DNA of 64,000 nt from Parietaria judaica (lineage: Eukaryota; Streptophyta; Magnoliopsida; Rosales; Urticaceae), in NCBI GenBank assembly GCA_954871525.1, contig OX940869.1, forward strand, positions 12,051,001 to 12,115,000. Direction: 5' to 3'. The stretch's first letter is position 1; each line of letters opens with the position of its first letter. The notes under the pieces were generated by a model. That model worked only from the letters and a program-made list of their open reading frames with translations, made no database searches and was not told where the DNA came from. Positions 10,432 to 22,462 of the stretch are shown in pieces. Both the position numbers and the translations under genes were made by a program.

Positions 10432-10760
10432 GACGATGGAAATTATTATGCGTAGTCGGAGTTAAAAAAAAAATAGAATTCCGACGACGCAAATTTTTAT
10501 GTGTCGTCGGAATCATGTATTCGCCGCGGAAACTTCATATTTGCCGCGGCGAATAGTGTTCAACTACGCACATATATGAGCGTCGTCTGGAGGGGTTGAA
10601 GAATTCAAATATACGCCGCGGCGAATATTATATTGCCGCGGCGGGTAATGTTTCCAACTACACATATATTAGTGTCGTCGGGATGGAAAACGACCTTCAT
10701 GTCCAACGACACTTTTTAGTGTCGTTGGGATGACTCGCCGAGGCGCATTTAAGTTTGCCA
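10432..10760. repeat. CACTA left subterminal repeats
   Basis: This end carries repeated CGTCGTCGGAAT, GCCGCGGCGAA and gtgtcgttggga words in both orientations, including the palindrome around 10700-10725 with arms ccaacgacac/gtgtcgttgg. In En/Spm elements subterminal motifs are where the TNPA protein binds; by analogy these are the likely binding sites here. Confidence 0.75.
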
Positions 10761-10779
10761 CGGCGAGAGTCGTGTTTTA

Positions 10780-11478
10780 ACCCAAACAGGAGCCGAAATC
10801 CCTCATTTCACACGAACCCTAAATTTCTCTTTCTCTCTCTCGCCTTCGCTCGCCGCCGCGACCTCGACCCATTCGCCGTCGCCCGTCGTTTCCCGCCGTC
10901 TCTTGCCGTCGCCCGCCGTCCAAAGGTTAGGCATGATCTCTTTGTGTTTTTGCTTATATTTTTAGGATTTATCGATTTTTAGGGTTGAATAATGCTTTGG
11001 TTTTTTTTTTTTTTTTTTTGATTTTATGCGATTTTATGATTTTGAAATTGTGAATTTGATTAGGCTTTGAAATTGTGAGTATGTTTTGGAATTGTGAATT
11101 GTTAATTGTGATTAGGTTTAGGAATTGTGAATTGTGGTTAGGTTTTGAAATTGTGATTAGGTTTTGGAATTGTGAATTGTGATTAGGTTTAGGAATTGTG
11201 AATTGTGATTAGGTTTTGAAATTGTGAATAGGTTTTGGAATTGTGAATCGTGATTAGGTTTTGAAATTGTGAATTGTGATTAGGTTTAGGAATTGTGAAT
11301 TGTGATTAGGTTTTGAAATTGTGAATTGATTTAGTTTTGGAATTGTTAATTAATTTTGTTTAGGAATTGTGATTAGGCCGATTTTTAATGCGAATATATT
11401 TTGGTTTTAAAATTTAGTTTATGTTTTGGTTTGAATTCTGTGAAATGAATATATGCTATTTTTTTTCTTCAGATTTCA
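10780..11478 (+). promoter_or_regulatory. 5' leader and leader intron of the first CACTA gene
   Basis: A pyrimidine-rich leader (tttctctttctctctctcgc near 10820) is followed by a likely intron from GT at 10926 to AG at 11472, seven bases before the ATG at 11479. The intron contains a minisatellite at about 11037-11375 built from aattgtgattaggttttg-like units. The other two CACTA genes have similar pyrimidine-rich leaders (13510-13690 and 18400-18630), suggesting separate promoters. Confidence 0.5.
11037..11375. repeat. Minisatellite in CACTA leader intron
   Basis: About ten imperfect copies of a 26-35 base unit of the type gaattgtgattaggttt(tg/ag)gaatt. It lies wholly inside the predicted 5' leader intron. 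Confidence 0.8.
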
Positions 11479-12768
11479 ATGGCGCCTAAAGTAAGACGGG
11501 GTGTTAGGAAAGAAACGGCGAAACGGGGAAAGCACTGGAATGTTGAAATGCCTGAAGAGGAGGTCAATGAAACGGTTCCACCGCCTCCGCCGCCGCATAT
11601 GCCCTTAATGACGGAACCGGCAAAGAACCGTTACGCGAAGATATGCACGCGGAAACTTTGCTCCGAGCGTGGTTTCACCGAATTACCGCTCGCTTCAAAT
11701 GCGGTGAATGATCTCGTCAACGCCAATTATCAACGCCGGGGTTGGCTAAATTATATGCTCGAGCCAAAGAACACGGCGTACACAAGCATGGTCCTCGAAT
11801 TCTATGCGGCCCTTCCTGACAACGTCAAGGACGGGTTCGTGATAGTTCGAAATGTGCGCGTTCCCATCAGTCCGGAGGTCATAAATGCCTACTATGGCAC
11901 TCCGAATTATACCGTAGAGGAGGATGAACACAACCATTACCCGGGTGCTGAGGTCGAGTTGGACAAGGCATTTTACGACGACATCGATGCAACGATTGCG
12001 CAGCCCGGTGTGCAATGGCATTCAAGAGCTGGGGAATCACGCCTTGAGAAGAGCCAGTTGTCTAAGATCGGGAAAATTTGGATGTACTTCTTCGGTTTCC
12101 ATCTTTACCCGCATCTTCACTTCACGGAGCTTCAGTTCGATTTTCTGAAGCTTATCTACGCCGGCGCAAAAGGGTTGAACATCGATGTGGGTCGGGAGAT
12201 CTTCCACCACATGAACCACGTCAACTACGACCACAAGAAGAGCTCATTGGGATTCCCTTTCCTTATTTCGGGTCTTTGCATGAATGCCGGGGTAAGTGTT
12301 ATATAATACTAAACTATCATTTGATTAACTTGAATGTTGTTATTTTATTGATACTAAATTTTATTGAATTTGATTGCTTAGGTCGAGGCATATGATCGCG
12401 AAATCACGTTTCCCAAAGGAGGTAATTTTGATGAGGCTTGGATAAGGAGTCTGAAGCCATCGGTGCTTGAAGCGCCACCTAGGCTCCAACCACTTGTGAT
12501 TGGCGCCACCCCACCGGAGCAACAGTTTACATATGATGACATTCCCATGAGGGCGTTTATGGTTCACAGTCAGCGGGAAATGTACAACTACATGTGCTAC
12601 GAACGCGGCTACCGAATGGCTCAAGATCCAAACTTCCAGCCACCAAATCCGTATCCAGCTCCGGTTTGGCCAGCGAGGTATCCCGACTATTATCCCTTTC
12701 CCGGTGACGCAGGCGGATCCGGCAATGTAGGCGGCCACCACGAAGACGGAATTGACGAAGACGCATGA
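11479..12768 (+). CDS. CACTA accessory gene, plant transposon domain (PF20167-like)
   Basis: Two exons, 11479-12291 and 12382-12768, joined by a 90-base GT-AG intron in phase 0, encode about 399 residues with no internal stop. The N-terminus is basic and followed by a proline run (PPPPPP near residue 35). The central region (SERGFTELPL, GWLNYMLEP, EFYAALP, VRNVRVPISPEVINAYYGTP, then FGFHLYPHLHF) matches the layout of the putative plant transposon protein domain found in many plant element-borne genes. The C-terminus is proline/tyrosine-rich. Its function in transposition is not established. It is the first of three collinear genes in the element; intactness suggests recent activity or error-free sequence here. 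Confidence 0.72.
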
Positions 12769-13697
12769 GTAACTGTTATTTTGTTGTTTTTTCTTTGAAC
12801 AATTTTAAATTATGTTTTTATTTTTTTATTTTTGAACAATTTACTATGATTAGTTTTTGTTGTATTAGGTTTTTATAATTTCTTTGAACAATTTACAATG
12901 TTTAATTATTTTGTTTATTAACTTAATTATTTAAGTGTATTTAAATTTTGAAATAACTATTTAAAAAACAACTTAATTTCTGTCAAATACAACAATTTGA
13001 AAATGTGAATTAAAATCTGCCGCAGCGATTTATATATTTGCCGCGGCTATATGTCCAACGACACAAAAAAGTGTCGTCGTTAATCAAATTAGCCGCGGCA
13101 AACATATATTCGCCGCGGCTAAACTATGCGATAATCAACCCGTAGCCTCTGCAATTTCTGAACATTGTTTAGCCGCGGCGAATAGTAGGTTGCCGCGGCT
13201 AATTTGTGTTGGCCGCGGCAAGTATATGTTCGCCGCGGCTAAAACTGTGCTATAATCAACCCGTAGCCTCCGTAATTTCTGAGCATTGTTTAGCCGCGGC
13301 GAACTGTAATTTGCCGCGGCCAAATTGTGTTTGCCGCGGCAAAATTGTGCGAAAACAACCCGTAGCTTCTGTAATTTCTGAGGTTGTTTTAGCCGCGGCA
13401 AATTCATAGTCGCCGCGGCAAATACGTACGACGACACAAAAAAGTGTCGTCGGATAATTTCTGCCGCGGCATTATTTAATGTGCCGCGGCCGATGTCGCA
13501 GATCTGAGATTTTATAACTCTTATTTAGGATTTCCTTTCACTTATTTCTCTATACACTCCACATACACAATCCATTTCACACTTAGTCAACTTAGGCGAC
13601 TTGGTTGAAGGATTTCAACTTTGTCTTCTCGGCTTGTCTACGGGAAAGAAAGGTATTATTTCTCAAAATTTCGGATCTTGTTAAATAGATTTGCATT
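12769..13697 (+). promoter_or_regulatory. CACTA intergenic palindrome cluster and TNP2 leader
   Basis: From 13018 to 13495 the sequence is packed with GCCGCGGC words and two CGACGACAC...GTGTCGTCG hairpins (near 13055 and 13430). A unit of about 100-125 bases holding caacccgtagcctctg is repeated three times (13130-13440). A pyrimidine-rich leader then leads to the ATG at 13698. I infer a promoter and transposase-protein binding region. Confidence 0.6.
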
Positions 13698-16600
13698 ATG
13701 GCTTCTAGAGAATGGATGAAGGCAAATAGACTGAGCGATGATTACCGAAGAGGTGTTCAAGAGTTTTTTGATCTTGTTAAATTTAAGTATAGAAGAGGAG
13801 AATTTATTCGGTGTCCATGTCTCATATGTGGAAATTTAGTTTCAAAATCTATGGAGGATGTCGAATCGCACTTATATGCGTTTGGTATAATGAGTTCATA
13901 TGATCATTGGTACTTTCACGGGGAAAAAATTCGTGGTAGAAGAGTCTATGATTATGTACAAGAACAAGACGTCGAAGAGGATGACGTGGACGGTTTGTTG
14001 AAATACGCCGAAGAGGATTTTGTGGGAAGACCGGAGTTATTTGAATCGATGGTGGATTATTTAGAAGCTCCTTTGTTTGATGGGTGTAAGAGTTCGAAAG
14101 TAGGGTTTTTGGTGACGTTATTTCATTTAAAGGCGGCAGGAGGTTGGTCAAATACTAGCTTTACGCAATTGTTGGAAGCCCTTCGGGATGTGCTTCCGGA
14201 GGGAAATAGAGTGCCTTTATCCATGTATGACGCAAAGAAGACGTTGGGGTTGTTAGGTTTGAAGTTCGATAAGCTTCATGCATGTCCAAAGGATTGCGTA
14301 CTGTATAGGAATGAGCATGAATATTTAATGGAATGTCCGGTCTGCAGTGAGTCAAGGTGGAAGATAGGGAAGAAGCCTCACGACGGTGTCAAAGGGGTTC
14401 CGCAAAAAGTATTATGGTACATTCCCCCGTTGCCGCGGTTTAAACGCATGTTTAACAATCCCACTCACGCGAATAACATGATTTGGCACTCAAAAAACCG
14501 CATTAAAGATGGCTTTATAAGACACCCCGTTGATGCTGTACAGTGGAAATCTTTTGACGCCCATCATCCGGAATTCAGTGCAGATCACAGGAATTTGCGT
14601 CTCGGTTTGGCCACCGATGGGATGAATCCATTTGGGAACATGAGTAGTCGATATAGTGTTTGGCCGGTAATACTCATCAACTACAACCTCCCTCCGAAAT
14701 TGTGTATGAAGCGGAAGTTTTTAATGTTGACGCTTTTAATTTCGGGACCGAGCCAACCGGGAAATGACATCGATGTTTACTTGGCACCATTGATTGATGA
14801 TTTGAAGATTATGTGGGAAGAAGGAATGACGATCATGGATGTGCACCTACAAGAAGAGTTCAAATTAAAAGCAATGTTAATGTGGACAATCAACGACTTC
14901 CCGGCGTACGGAAACTTGTCAGGTTACTCAGTTAAATGCAAAATTGGTTGTCCTGTTTGCATCAAAGATACATGTTCGACCCGGTTGAAGCATGGGAAGA
15001 AGACAGTTTTTCTCGATCATAGGAGATTTTTACCGTTAAATCACCCGTACAGGAAGAATGCGAAGAAGTTTAATGGACATCAAGAATTTCGAAGACCTCC
15101 AAGAATTTTGAACGGTGAAGCTGTCTTTAAGTTGATTTGCGAAGAGACTTATCCAGTGCTTGGAAAAAGAAAATTAAGCGGTAAGAAAAAGTCGTATGAA
15201 GATAAACCGTTCAAGAAAGTAACAATTTTCTATGAGCTCCCGTATTGGAAGTCGCATTATGTTCGTCATTGTTTGGACGTTATGCACATTGAAAAAAATG
15301 AGTGTGAGTCGATTGTCGGTACTTTGCTAGATGATCCAAATAAAACAAAAGACGGGAAGAAAGCTCGAGAAGATCTCGTTGAATTGGGTATAAGACCGGG
15401 CTTGCATCCCGAGACTCAAGGAAAAAAAAACATTTCTACCACCGGCTGTGCACACGTTATCTCGACCGGAACGAAAGAAGTTTTGTGAATGGCTTGCGGC
15501 CATAAAAGTTCCCGAAGGTCATTCGTCGAACTACAAGAGGTTTGTATCTATGAAGGATTTGAGACTTATCGGAATGAAGACCCACGATTGTCATATGTTG
15601 CTTCAACAAATACTTCCTCTTGCATTGCGAGGTTTTTTGTCAAAGGAAGTTCGGTATGCCATTTCCAAGTTATGTGAGTTTTTCAATAAAATCTGTGCCA
15701 AAACAGTAAAGACATTGGAACTCGACGAGATACAGGCGGACTTGGTTAAAACCCTATGCATGCTCGAGACGTTCTTTCCACCGTCATTTTTTGACATCAT
15801 GATACACTTAACTGTTCACTTAGTACGAGAAGTGAAGTTTTGTGGACCCATATTTTTACGATGGATGTATCCGATTGAGCGTTATATGAAAGTCTTGAAA
15901 GGGTACGTGAAGAATTACAATCGGCCAGAAGGGAGCATTGTCGAATGTTATATGGCGGAGGAGTCGGTTGAATTTTGTGCTGAGTATTGCGCGAAAACTC
16001 CGCCGATTGGGGTGCCTAAACTCGCCGTTGCGGAATCAAAAGGCTTATCCTCAGGTAATAATTAATAATTTTATTATATAAAAAATATCGTTAAAATAAT
16101 TGATCTTTGATGTTTTGATGCGCAGGTAATCCTTCGACTGTCAACCGAAAAGAATGGGAGCAAGCCGTTCTATATGTGTTGGACAATTCAACTGGTGTGG
16201 AGCCCTTTATTGACGTGCATATGAATGAGTTGAGGCGTATTTATCCGAAAAAGTCAAAAAATGTAAAATGGCTACAAAAAGAGCACAACCGTACGTTTCC
16301 AAAGTGGTTCAATGAACATTTATATCAAAGGAGAAAGCATTATGAGACAATATTGAAGATCTCCGGTGGCCCTTCACAAGTAGTTACCTGGTTCACATCG
16401 TGGTACGTTAACGGGTACACGTTTTACACAAGGGGAAGAGACGAAAAACATCCCGTACAAAACAGCGGTGTTACGTTATTTGCGGAAGGAATGCATGTTG
16501 CGTCGGCCAAGGATAAGAATCCAGTACAAGCTATTATGAGCTACTACGGATATGTAGAAGATATATGGGAGCTTGATTATTGTGGTTTGAGAGTTGGATT

Positions 16601-16943
16601 GTTTAAGTACAAATGGGCCGACAACAACTACGTAAAAGTTGACGATGACGAAATTACAGTCGTTGACTTTAGACGAGTGGGCTACGCCAATGATTCATTT
16701 ATAATGGCATCCCAAGCAACTCAAGTGTTTTATGTCTCCGACCCGATTGATCCAGAATTATCTCTTGTCGTGCATGTGAAGGAAAAAAACGTAGAAGAAT
16801 ATTCCAACGAAGAAGCCGTAGACATAACCACCATCGCACCATTCTCGAAGAAGCTACCGAGCATTGAAGAGGTCGAGAACTTTGATGATGATGATGTTTC
16901 TAAGTTGCGACTTCTAGACATCCCGTCAATAGAAATTGAATGA
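13698..16943 (+). CDS. TNP2-type CACTA transposase (one apparent frameshift)
   Basis: This is the DDE transposase of the element, homologous to TNPD/TNP2, which cuts at the CACTA ends. Exons are 13698-16054 and 16126-16943, with a 71-base GT-AG intron. Domains in order: transposase-associated domain (about residues 5-75, with CPCLICGN); tnp2 catalytic domain (ATDGMNPFG, GPSQPGNDIDVYLAPLIDDL, then CLDVMHIEKNECESIVGTLL); DUF4218 (LPLALRG, FFDIMIHLTVHLV, RWMYPIERYMK); DUF4216 (NGYTFYTRGRDE, GYVEDIWELDY); acidic tail. A run of nine A at 15422-15430 appears to hold one A too many: removing it restores one 1,057-residue frame. The reading is otherwise open, so it may be intact or just dead. Confidence 0.93.
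16055..16125 (+). other. Intron of the TNP2 gene
   Basis: GTAATAATT...GATGCGCAG; splicing joins TCAG to GTAATCC and keeps the frame (GLSSGNPSTVNRKEWEQ). Confidence 0.8.
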
Positions 16944-18395
16944 AATATTCACTTATCAATAATAATAATAATTTTATATTTCATTCTACTTGTTTAATAA
17001 TGTAGTTTTATGACTTTATTTATGATTAAACATTTATTATTATTTCATAATATAAGTTACTGATGTGATTTAAGTTAAATTGTCAAAAACAAGTACTTAC
17101 CGTTGATATTTTTTAATTTTTTCAATGTGTAAAAGATAGAAAAACAAAACAACTTTTTCAACATGCCGCGGCAACTTATAAAGTTGCCGGGGCTAACATT
17201 CCAACGACACTAAAAAGTGTCGTCCGATCAAATATTAGGCGCGGCTAATACAAATATGCCGCGGCAGACTTATAAATCTCTCTGAAAATTATTTTTAGAA
17301 TAGCGGCAAAAGTACCTATACTTAATATAATGGTGAATTTGAGATATATTTTTACATTTTTTGATGTAGTTTATTATTGTAACATTATATATAATTAGTC
17401 AACACTAAGTTTGACATAATTAGTTAGTAACTTAATGAAAAAGTTTAGAACCCTAGCTAACCTTAACCCTAACCCTAAGCCCTAACCCTAACCCTAACCC
17501 TAACCCTAACCCCTAAACCCTAAAGCCCTTTTTGGCAAAAGGAAACTTCGGAAATAATTTCATTATATAATCTTGAAATTATTTTTTGTTTAAATAAAAT
17601 TGGTTGTTTAAGAATTTAATAAATGGTTAAACCCTAACCCTAAACCCTAAAACCCTTTACTTGGGAAATAATTTCATTATGTACTCTTGAATTAATTTTT
17701 GTTTAAATAAAATTGGTTCCTAAACCCTAAACCCTAAATTACTTAAACCCTAACCCTAACCCTAAGCCCTAAATCCTAAAACCCTTTTTGCATAATTTTA
17801 CTTGGGAAATCAATGCATTCGTGGTGTTCATTTACTAATTATAAATTATATAATATAAAGAAAGTGTAATAATATAAACTAAGAGTAAAATAAGAGGTTT
17901 TTATTTTATTTTTTCAAGTGAAAAATGGAAAATAAAAAAATGATCTAAATTAGCCGCGGCATTGTTAGTTTAGCCGCGGCGAAATTTACATCCATTTTAA
18001 CAAAGGCTACGGGTATGTTTCTTCCAGAGTTTGCCGCGGCGCAATATTATATGCCGCGGCAAGTGTGCTGTACGACGACATTTAAGTGTCGTTGGTTATA
18101 GTCGCCGCGGCACACAATATTGTGCCGCGGCTAATCTTGCATCCAATTTTACAGAGGCTACGGGTTTATTTGTATCAGGATTAGCCGCGGCGAAATCTGT
18201 TATGCCTCGGCATGTATTCTATACGACGACACTTATTTGTGTCGTCGGTTACATTTGCCGCGGCACATAATAATGTGCCGCGGCTACTAATGCATTCAAT
18301 ACTTTTGTTGGCTACGGGTTTAATTTCGCCGCGGCAAGTTTAAGTTTGCCGCGGCGTGTTTCGGGAATTTTGACGACACATCCAATTTTGTGTCG
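16944..18395. repeat. CACTA spacer: palindromes and telomere-like blocks
   Basis: No gene. GCCGCGGC and hairpin motifs occur at 17163-17275 and 17950-18370. Between them, three blocks of CCCTAA/CCCTAAA-type repeats lie at about 17450-17528, 17626-17660 and 17718-17786. They are separated by copies of a roughly 90-base AT-rich unit containing gtttaaataaaattggtt. Confidence 0.8.
17450..17786. repeat. Interstitial telomere-like repeats inside CACTA
   Basis: About ten head-to-tail CCCTAA units with some CCCTAAA and CCCTAAG variants occur in the first block, fewer in the next two. Plant telomeres are normally CCCTAAA; the six-base form dominating here is unusual. All units run in the same direction. 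Confidence 0.85.
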
Positions 18396-18859
18396 TCGAA
18401 CCCCCAAATTTTCGATTTTTTTCCGCGTTTTTTCATTTTCCCTCCCTTTTTTTTCTATCTTTTCAGCTTTTTTCACTCTCTTTCTCTCATTCTCCCTTCT
18501 CTATTTTCTCTCTTTCTCTCATTCTCCCTTCTCTCCTTTTCTCCTTTTCACCTTGTGCCGTCGCCGTCGCCGTGGAAGAGAACGCCGGCCATCAACAAGT
18601 CTATTCGCGTTGATATTACATTGAACAAGGTTAGAATCTGAGCCCTAAATTGATATTACATTTTTAATGCATTTTTGTGTTAAAATAATATTGTTTATAG
18701 TTTATGTGATGATATTTTGATGATTTAGTGAATATCTCTTAATGGGTTCATGAATTTGTTGATGGTTTTTAATTTTTGTTGATTTGTGTTTTGGTTTGTT
18801 GGTGGGTTTATATTTTTCGAAATTTATTGATATATTTTTGTGGGTTCATGAACTTGTAG
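18396..18859 (+). promoter_or_regulatory. Leader and leader intron of the third CACTA gene
   Basis: A strongly pyrimidine-rich stretch (18410-18560) precedes a probable leader exon ending ...ttgaacaag, a GT at about 18629 and an AG at 18858-18859, immediately before the ATG at 18860. The layout copies that of the first gene. Confidence 0.5.
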
Positions 18860-21656
18860 ATGAATTTTCGAGACGAATCACCCGAACGTGATGTACGGGA
18901 TCGAGAAGAATCACACGAACGTGAAATCAAACCCGGTTAGTTTATTTTTATTTGCATCCGAAATTGTTGTATTGAACTAGTTTCTAAGATTGAGTTAATT
19001 ATTTTATGGAGGTATAGACGAGAATGAATCAAAACCGAGAAGAAAACTAGAAGATCAAGGACAAAGAAAAGTGACTCTAATGAGAAGCATCAATGTATTG
19101 AAGCATAAGGGGGAAAAAGTTCATGTTAAATTTGATGAGAAAGAACAACCGGAAGGACAAGAAGGTGATTTTTTAGGTAGTTGGATTGGTGTGTTAGCTA
19201 GGGAATTCACTCCAATAACTATTATCGATTGGAGAGATAAAAGTTATGCTAAGGTGAAAGAACGGATATGGAATGAAGTCAAACAAGCATTTGTAGTTCC
19301 GGGATGGTTCAAAAGAAAATGTTTATCAAGTGCCGCGACTTCGGCAAGACAATTCCGGCATGATCTCTCTACCCTAATCAATAAACATCCCAAGGGTAAA
19401 AGCATTTATGAGCGACCGGATATTGTTGAGAAGTACTACACGAGCATCACGGCCGAAGTATGGAAGGAATTTGTGGAAATTAGATTAAGTGAAAAGTTTG
19501 GGGAACTCTCGAAGCAAAATAAAGGTCATAGAGATCAAGTTGAATACCTCTCGAGAACGGGCCGAAATGGATATCAGAAGATCGATCAACTACTAGTTAG
19601 GGTTCTAACTTTGTATTTTTATTTTATTTTATTTTATTGCCAAGAATCGAATAACATGTTTATTTTGTTTCTTAGCATGCCAAAAATGGAGAATGGGCCA
19701 CCTTACCCACACTTTGGTGCGTCACGAGGAAGAACCCCGATGGTTCATTAAAGGACTCAACTTTGGAGCCAATAATAGAGAAAATAGTAAGTACTTATAT
19801 AATGTAGTGCAAATATAAGTAGTATATTTGATTCTCTTATAATTGTTGTTTTTTGTTAGAACGAATATGCCACGCAAGAAGAAAATGGCGAGTTTGAACC
19901 CGATGAGGAAGTCGACGTATTGACAAGAGCGTTGGGAAAGAAAGATCATTCCGGACGAGTTCGGGGACAATCAAAATACGTCACAAAGCGAGCACATCAC
20001 CGAGCATCCAAGTCAACGCCGAATCCCGTCGTTAAAAGCCTCCAAGCGGAAATTGAAGAAATGAAAGTGAAAAGCGAGGCGAAAGATGCGGCTTTGGAAG
20101 AATGGAAGTAAAAAATGGAACTATTTGTCCAACAATCAATTGCTCGAAATTTTGAAGGGAGTAACGATGCATGCTCCCGTGGCGGCACTCCGATTAGTCA
20201 ACCGCTCGCACCGGTTACTCAACCCGTCGCTCCGGTTAGTTCGGGAAAAAAGACTAAGCCCGTATCGGTCGACAATGGAAGCGGTGTTGGCGGAAGGGGC
20301 TCGAGGGATGTACGACCGGCGGCCTCTCATCCAAAGACGCCCATTTCGGGTGATGGTGGTGTCGAATGTCTTCTCTACTCGGACGCTTTTGAAGAATACG
20401 TCGCAAACGGCAGGGCATATAAACGTTATATCTCGGGCGAGGAACCTTTTCTCAATAAAGAATGGGCGGGCGAATATACTCGGGTGTTAATTGAAGTGGT
20501 AAATGCTCCGATGCCTAATATTCCTCTCCCTATGGAAACGCAATGTATGGAATTTCTCGATGACGCAATCGGGAACTTAGTGCCTTGGCCGACAAGTTTA
20601 ATCAAGAAAGTCGATTCCCAAGGTAGTCCATCTCTCATACCTAAGCCAAAAGAGGTTGCCAAAAGTGCACAAGATCCAAAAAAAGATTAAGATGTCTATC
20701 GTTGTCCCGGAATTGAGACCGTTGGCCGATTATGCCAACAATTATATGCTCGCACCAAATGCATTACTCGAAGTGAATCTTGATAAAAGTTTGGGTCAAG
20801 ATTTAACTTATTTAACTTTCGATGATATGCGCGAATTTCTATTCTCCGAGGACTTGAATGTGAATTGGATAACGACTTGTCAAAGGTATGTTTTCTATTT
20901 TTACATATTCTTTTTTATTTCCTTATTTCTTAATGATTTTAAAATATGAATAATTTATTCTACTTTTCTTTATATTATATTTGTAGTTATTTGTTACAAA
21001 CATACATGGCAAAAAGTGATGTGAGAGATTTGTACGGTTTTATTCCTCCGTATAATGACATGAACTACAACACTTACGGCGACGACGAAGATAAGAGGTC
21101 CAAAGAATTGGAAAATGATGTGGAGGTTTGCTTAAAGAATATATCAAAATGCAAGAAAGACAAATTGTGGTTGATGCCATACAATAGTCACAATCATTGG
21201 ACTCTCCTCGTGTTGAACCCTTGGCGCAATAGTGTGACCATATTTGATTCACTTAAAAATTCAAGAGGATTGAATGCGCATTTATCCGCGTTTTTTGATA
21301 AGTAAGTATTCTCGAATATAGAATTATCTTTTTATTATTGATGTATTTCAAATACAAGGTTTTGTATATTTAACGTTTACATTTTTTGTAGGCTCGGTGA
21401 AACGTTCATGTTACACCATACAACCGGCAAGAATATGCACTCGGTGGTCAAAGTGTCGATTTCAAAATCATGTCCGAAACAACCGGGAAATCACGAGTGT
21501 GGATACTTTGTCATGAAGTTCATGCACGACATCGTCATAAAGGGTATTGCGTTTGTTGATAAAAAAAATATTTATAGTTTAAAAGAGATAGACTCTCTTA
21601 GAGTTAGATTAGGTGCATATGTTCTTCAAAAAATTGCAAAGTATGATGAAGAATAG
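18860..21656 (+). CDS. Transposase_24 (En/Spm) and C48 cysteine protease fusion gene
   Basis: Six exons fit one frame: 18860-18935, 19018-19595, 19676-19786, 19860-20885, 20987-21301 and 21392-21656, all with GT-AG introns, for about 789 residues. The first half matches the plant Ptta/En/Spm transposase domain (VKFDEKEQPEG, LAREFTPITIIDWR, VPGWFKRKCL, RLSEKFGELSKQNKGHRD, then LWCVTRKNPDGSLKD). A charged helix follows (KSLQAEIEEMKVKSEAKDAA). The C-terminus is a ULP1-like protease: His in HNHWTLLVL, Asp in TIFDSL, Gln and Cys in QPGNHECGYF, so the catalytic set is present. Defects: an in-frame TAA at 20109-20111 and a run of seven A (20678-20684) with one A too many. C48 proteases remove SUMO-like tags; the role in transposition is unknown. 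Confidence 0.82.
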
Positions 21657-22459
21657 AATATTATGTATATGGACGGTCTTACATTCTTTGGTATACAATG
21701 ACGGTACTATTTGTAAGTATGAACGACGCTTTTTGTAGGTACGGAAGATTATTCGTATAAATCGGTTAATTTTCGGAATTAAATATATATTATTTATTAT
21801 TTACAGGTACCAAAGCATCCGGGCGATTTAAATCGCCCGGTTTTTTTAATTTTATACCGGCATATTCGACGACGGATGAAAAACCGTCGCGGAAAGTTTT
21901 TTATCAATGCAATCGGGCAAAAATATGCCGCGGCAATATTAAAAATGCCGCGGCGTATTCATCCCAACGACACTAATAAGTGTCGTTGGAATGAATATTG
22001 GCTGCAGCAAATATAATTTTGCCGCGGCCAATATTCATTCCAACGACACTTATTAGTGTCGTTGGGATAAATTTTCGCCGCGGCACAATTGTATTTGCCG
22101 CGGCCAATATTCATTCCAACGACACTTATTAGTGTCGTTGGGATGAATACGCCGCGGCGAAAATATATTTGCCGCGGCTTACAGCTTGTCCGAGGACATA
22201 TTTGAGTTTTGGAATCACCTCACACAACACTTATTATGTGTCGTCGGACTGTTCGCCGCGGCAAAGCTATTATTATGCCGCGGCGAGTTTGGATTCTGAC
22301 TACACTTTTTAAGTGTAGTCCAGTTCCACCTCCAACGACACTTAAATTAAGTGTCGTCGGATATCATACGATGGAGGATCCGACGACACATAAAGAGTGT
22401 AGTCGAAGAGCTCCAACTACACTCTTTAAGTGTAGTCCAACCCCTTTTTTGTAGTAGTG
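21657..22459. repeat. CACTA right subterminal repeats
   Basis: From 21890 the sequence alternates GCCGCGG words with hairpins of the form ccaacgacac...gtgtcgttgg (near 21963, 22043, 22113 and 22330), ending in the CACTA terminal repeat. The motifs match those of the left end, supporting one element from 10356 to 22459. Confidence 0.85.
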
Positions 22460-22462
22460 TTC

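Larger units (their letters stand above)
10356..22459 (+). mobile_element. Complete CACTA (En/Spm) transposon, 12.1 kb
   Basis: The ends are CACTACTACAAA (10356) and TTTGTAGTAGTG (22459), a 12-base inverted repeat starting with CACTA. The 3-bp duplication TTC (10353-10355 and 22460-22462) is as expected for this superfamily. Subterminal and intergenic regions carry many copies of GCCGCGGC and of CGACGACAC palindromes. Three genes lie in the plus orientation: 11479-12768, 13698-16943 and 18860-21656. The structure is complete, and the transposase genes are each broken by only one apparent single-base insertion plus, in the third gene, one stop codon. Confidence 0.97.

Noticed and set aside
17450..17786. 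A chromosome end
   Set aside because: The telomere-like blocks are short and interrupted and lie between two genes inside a complete CACTA element.
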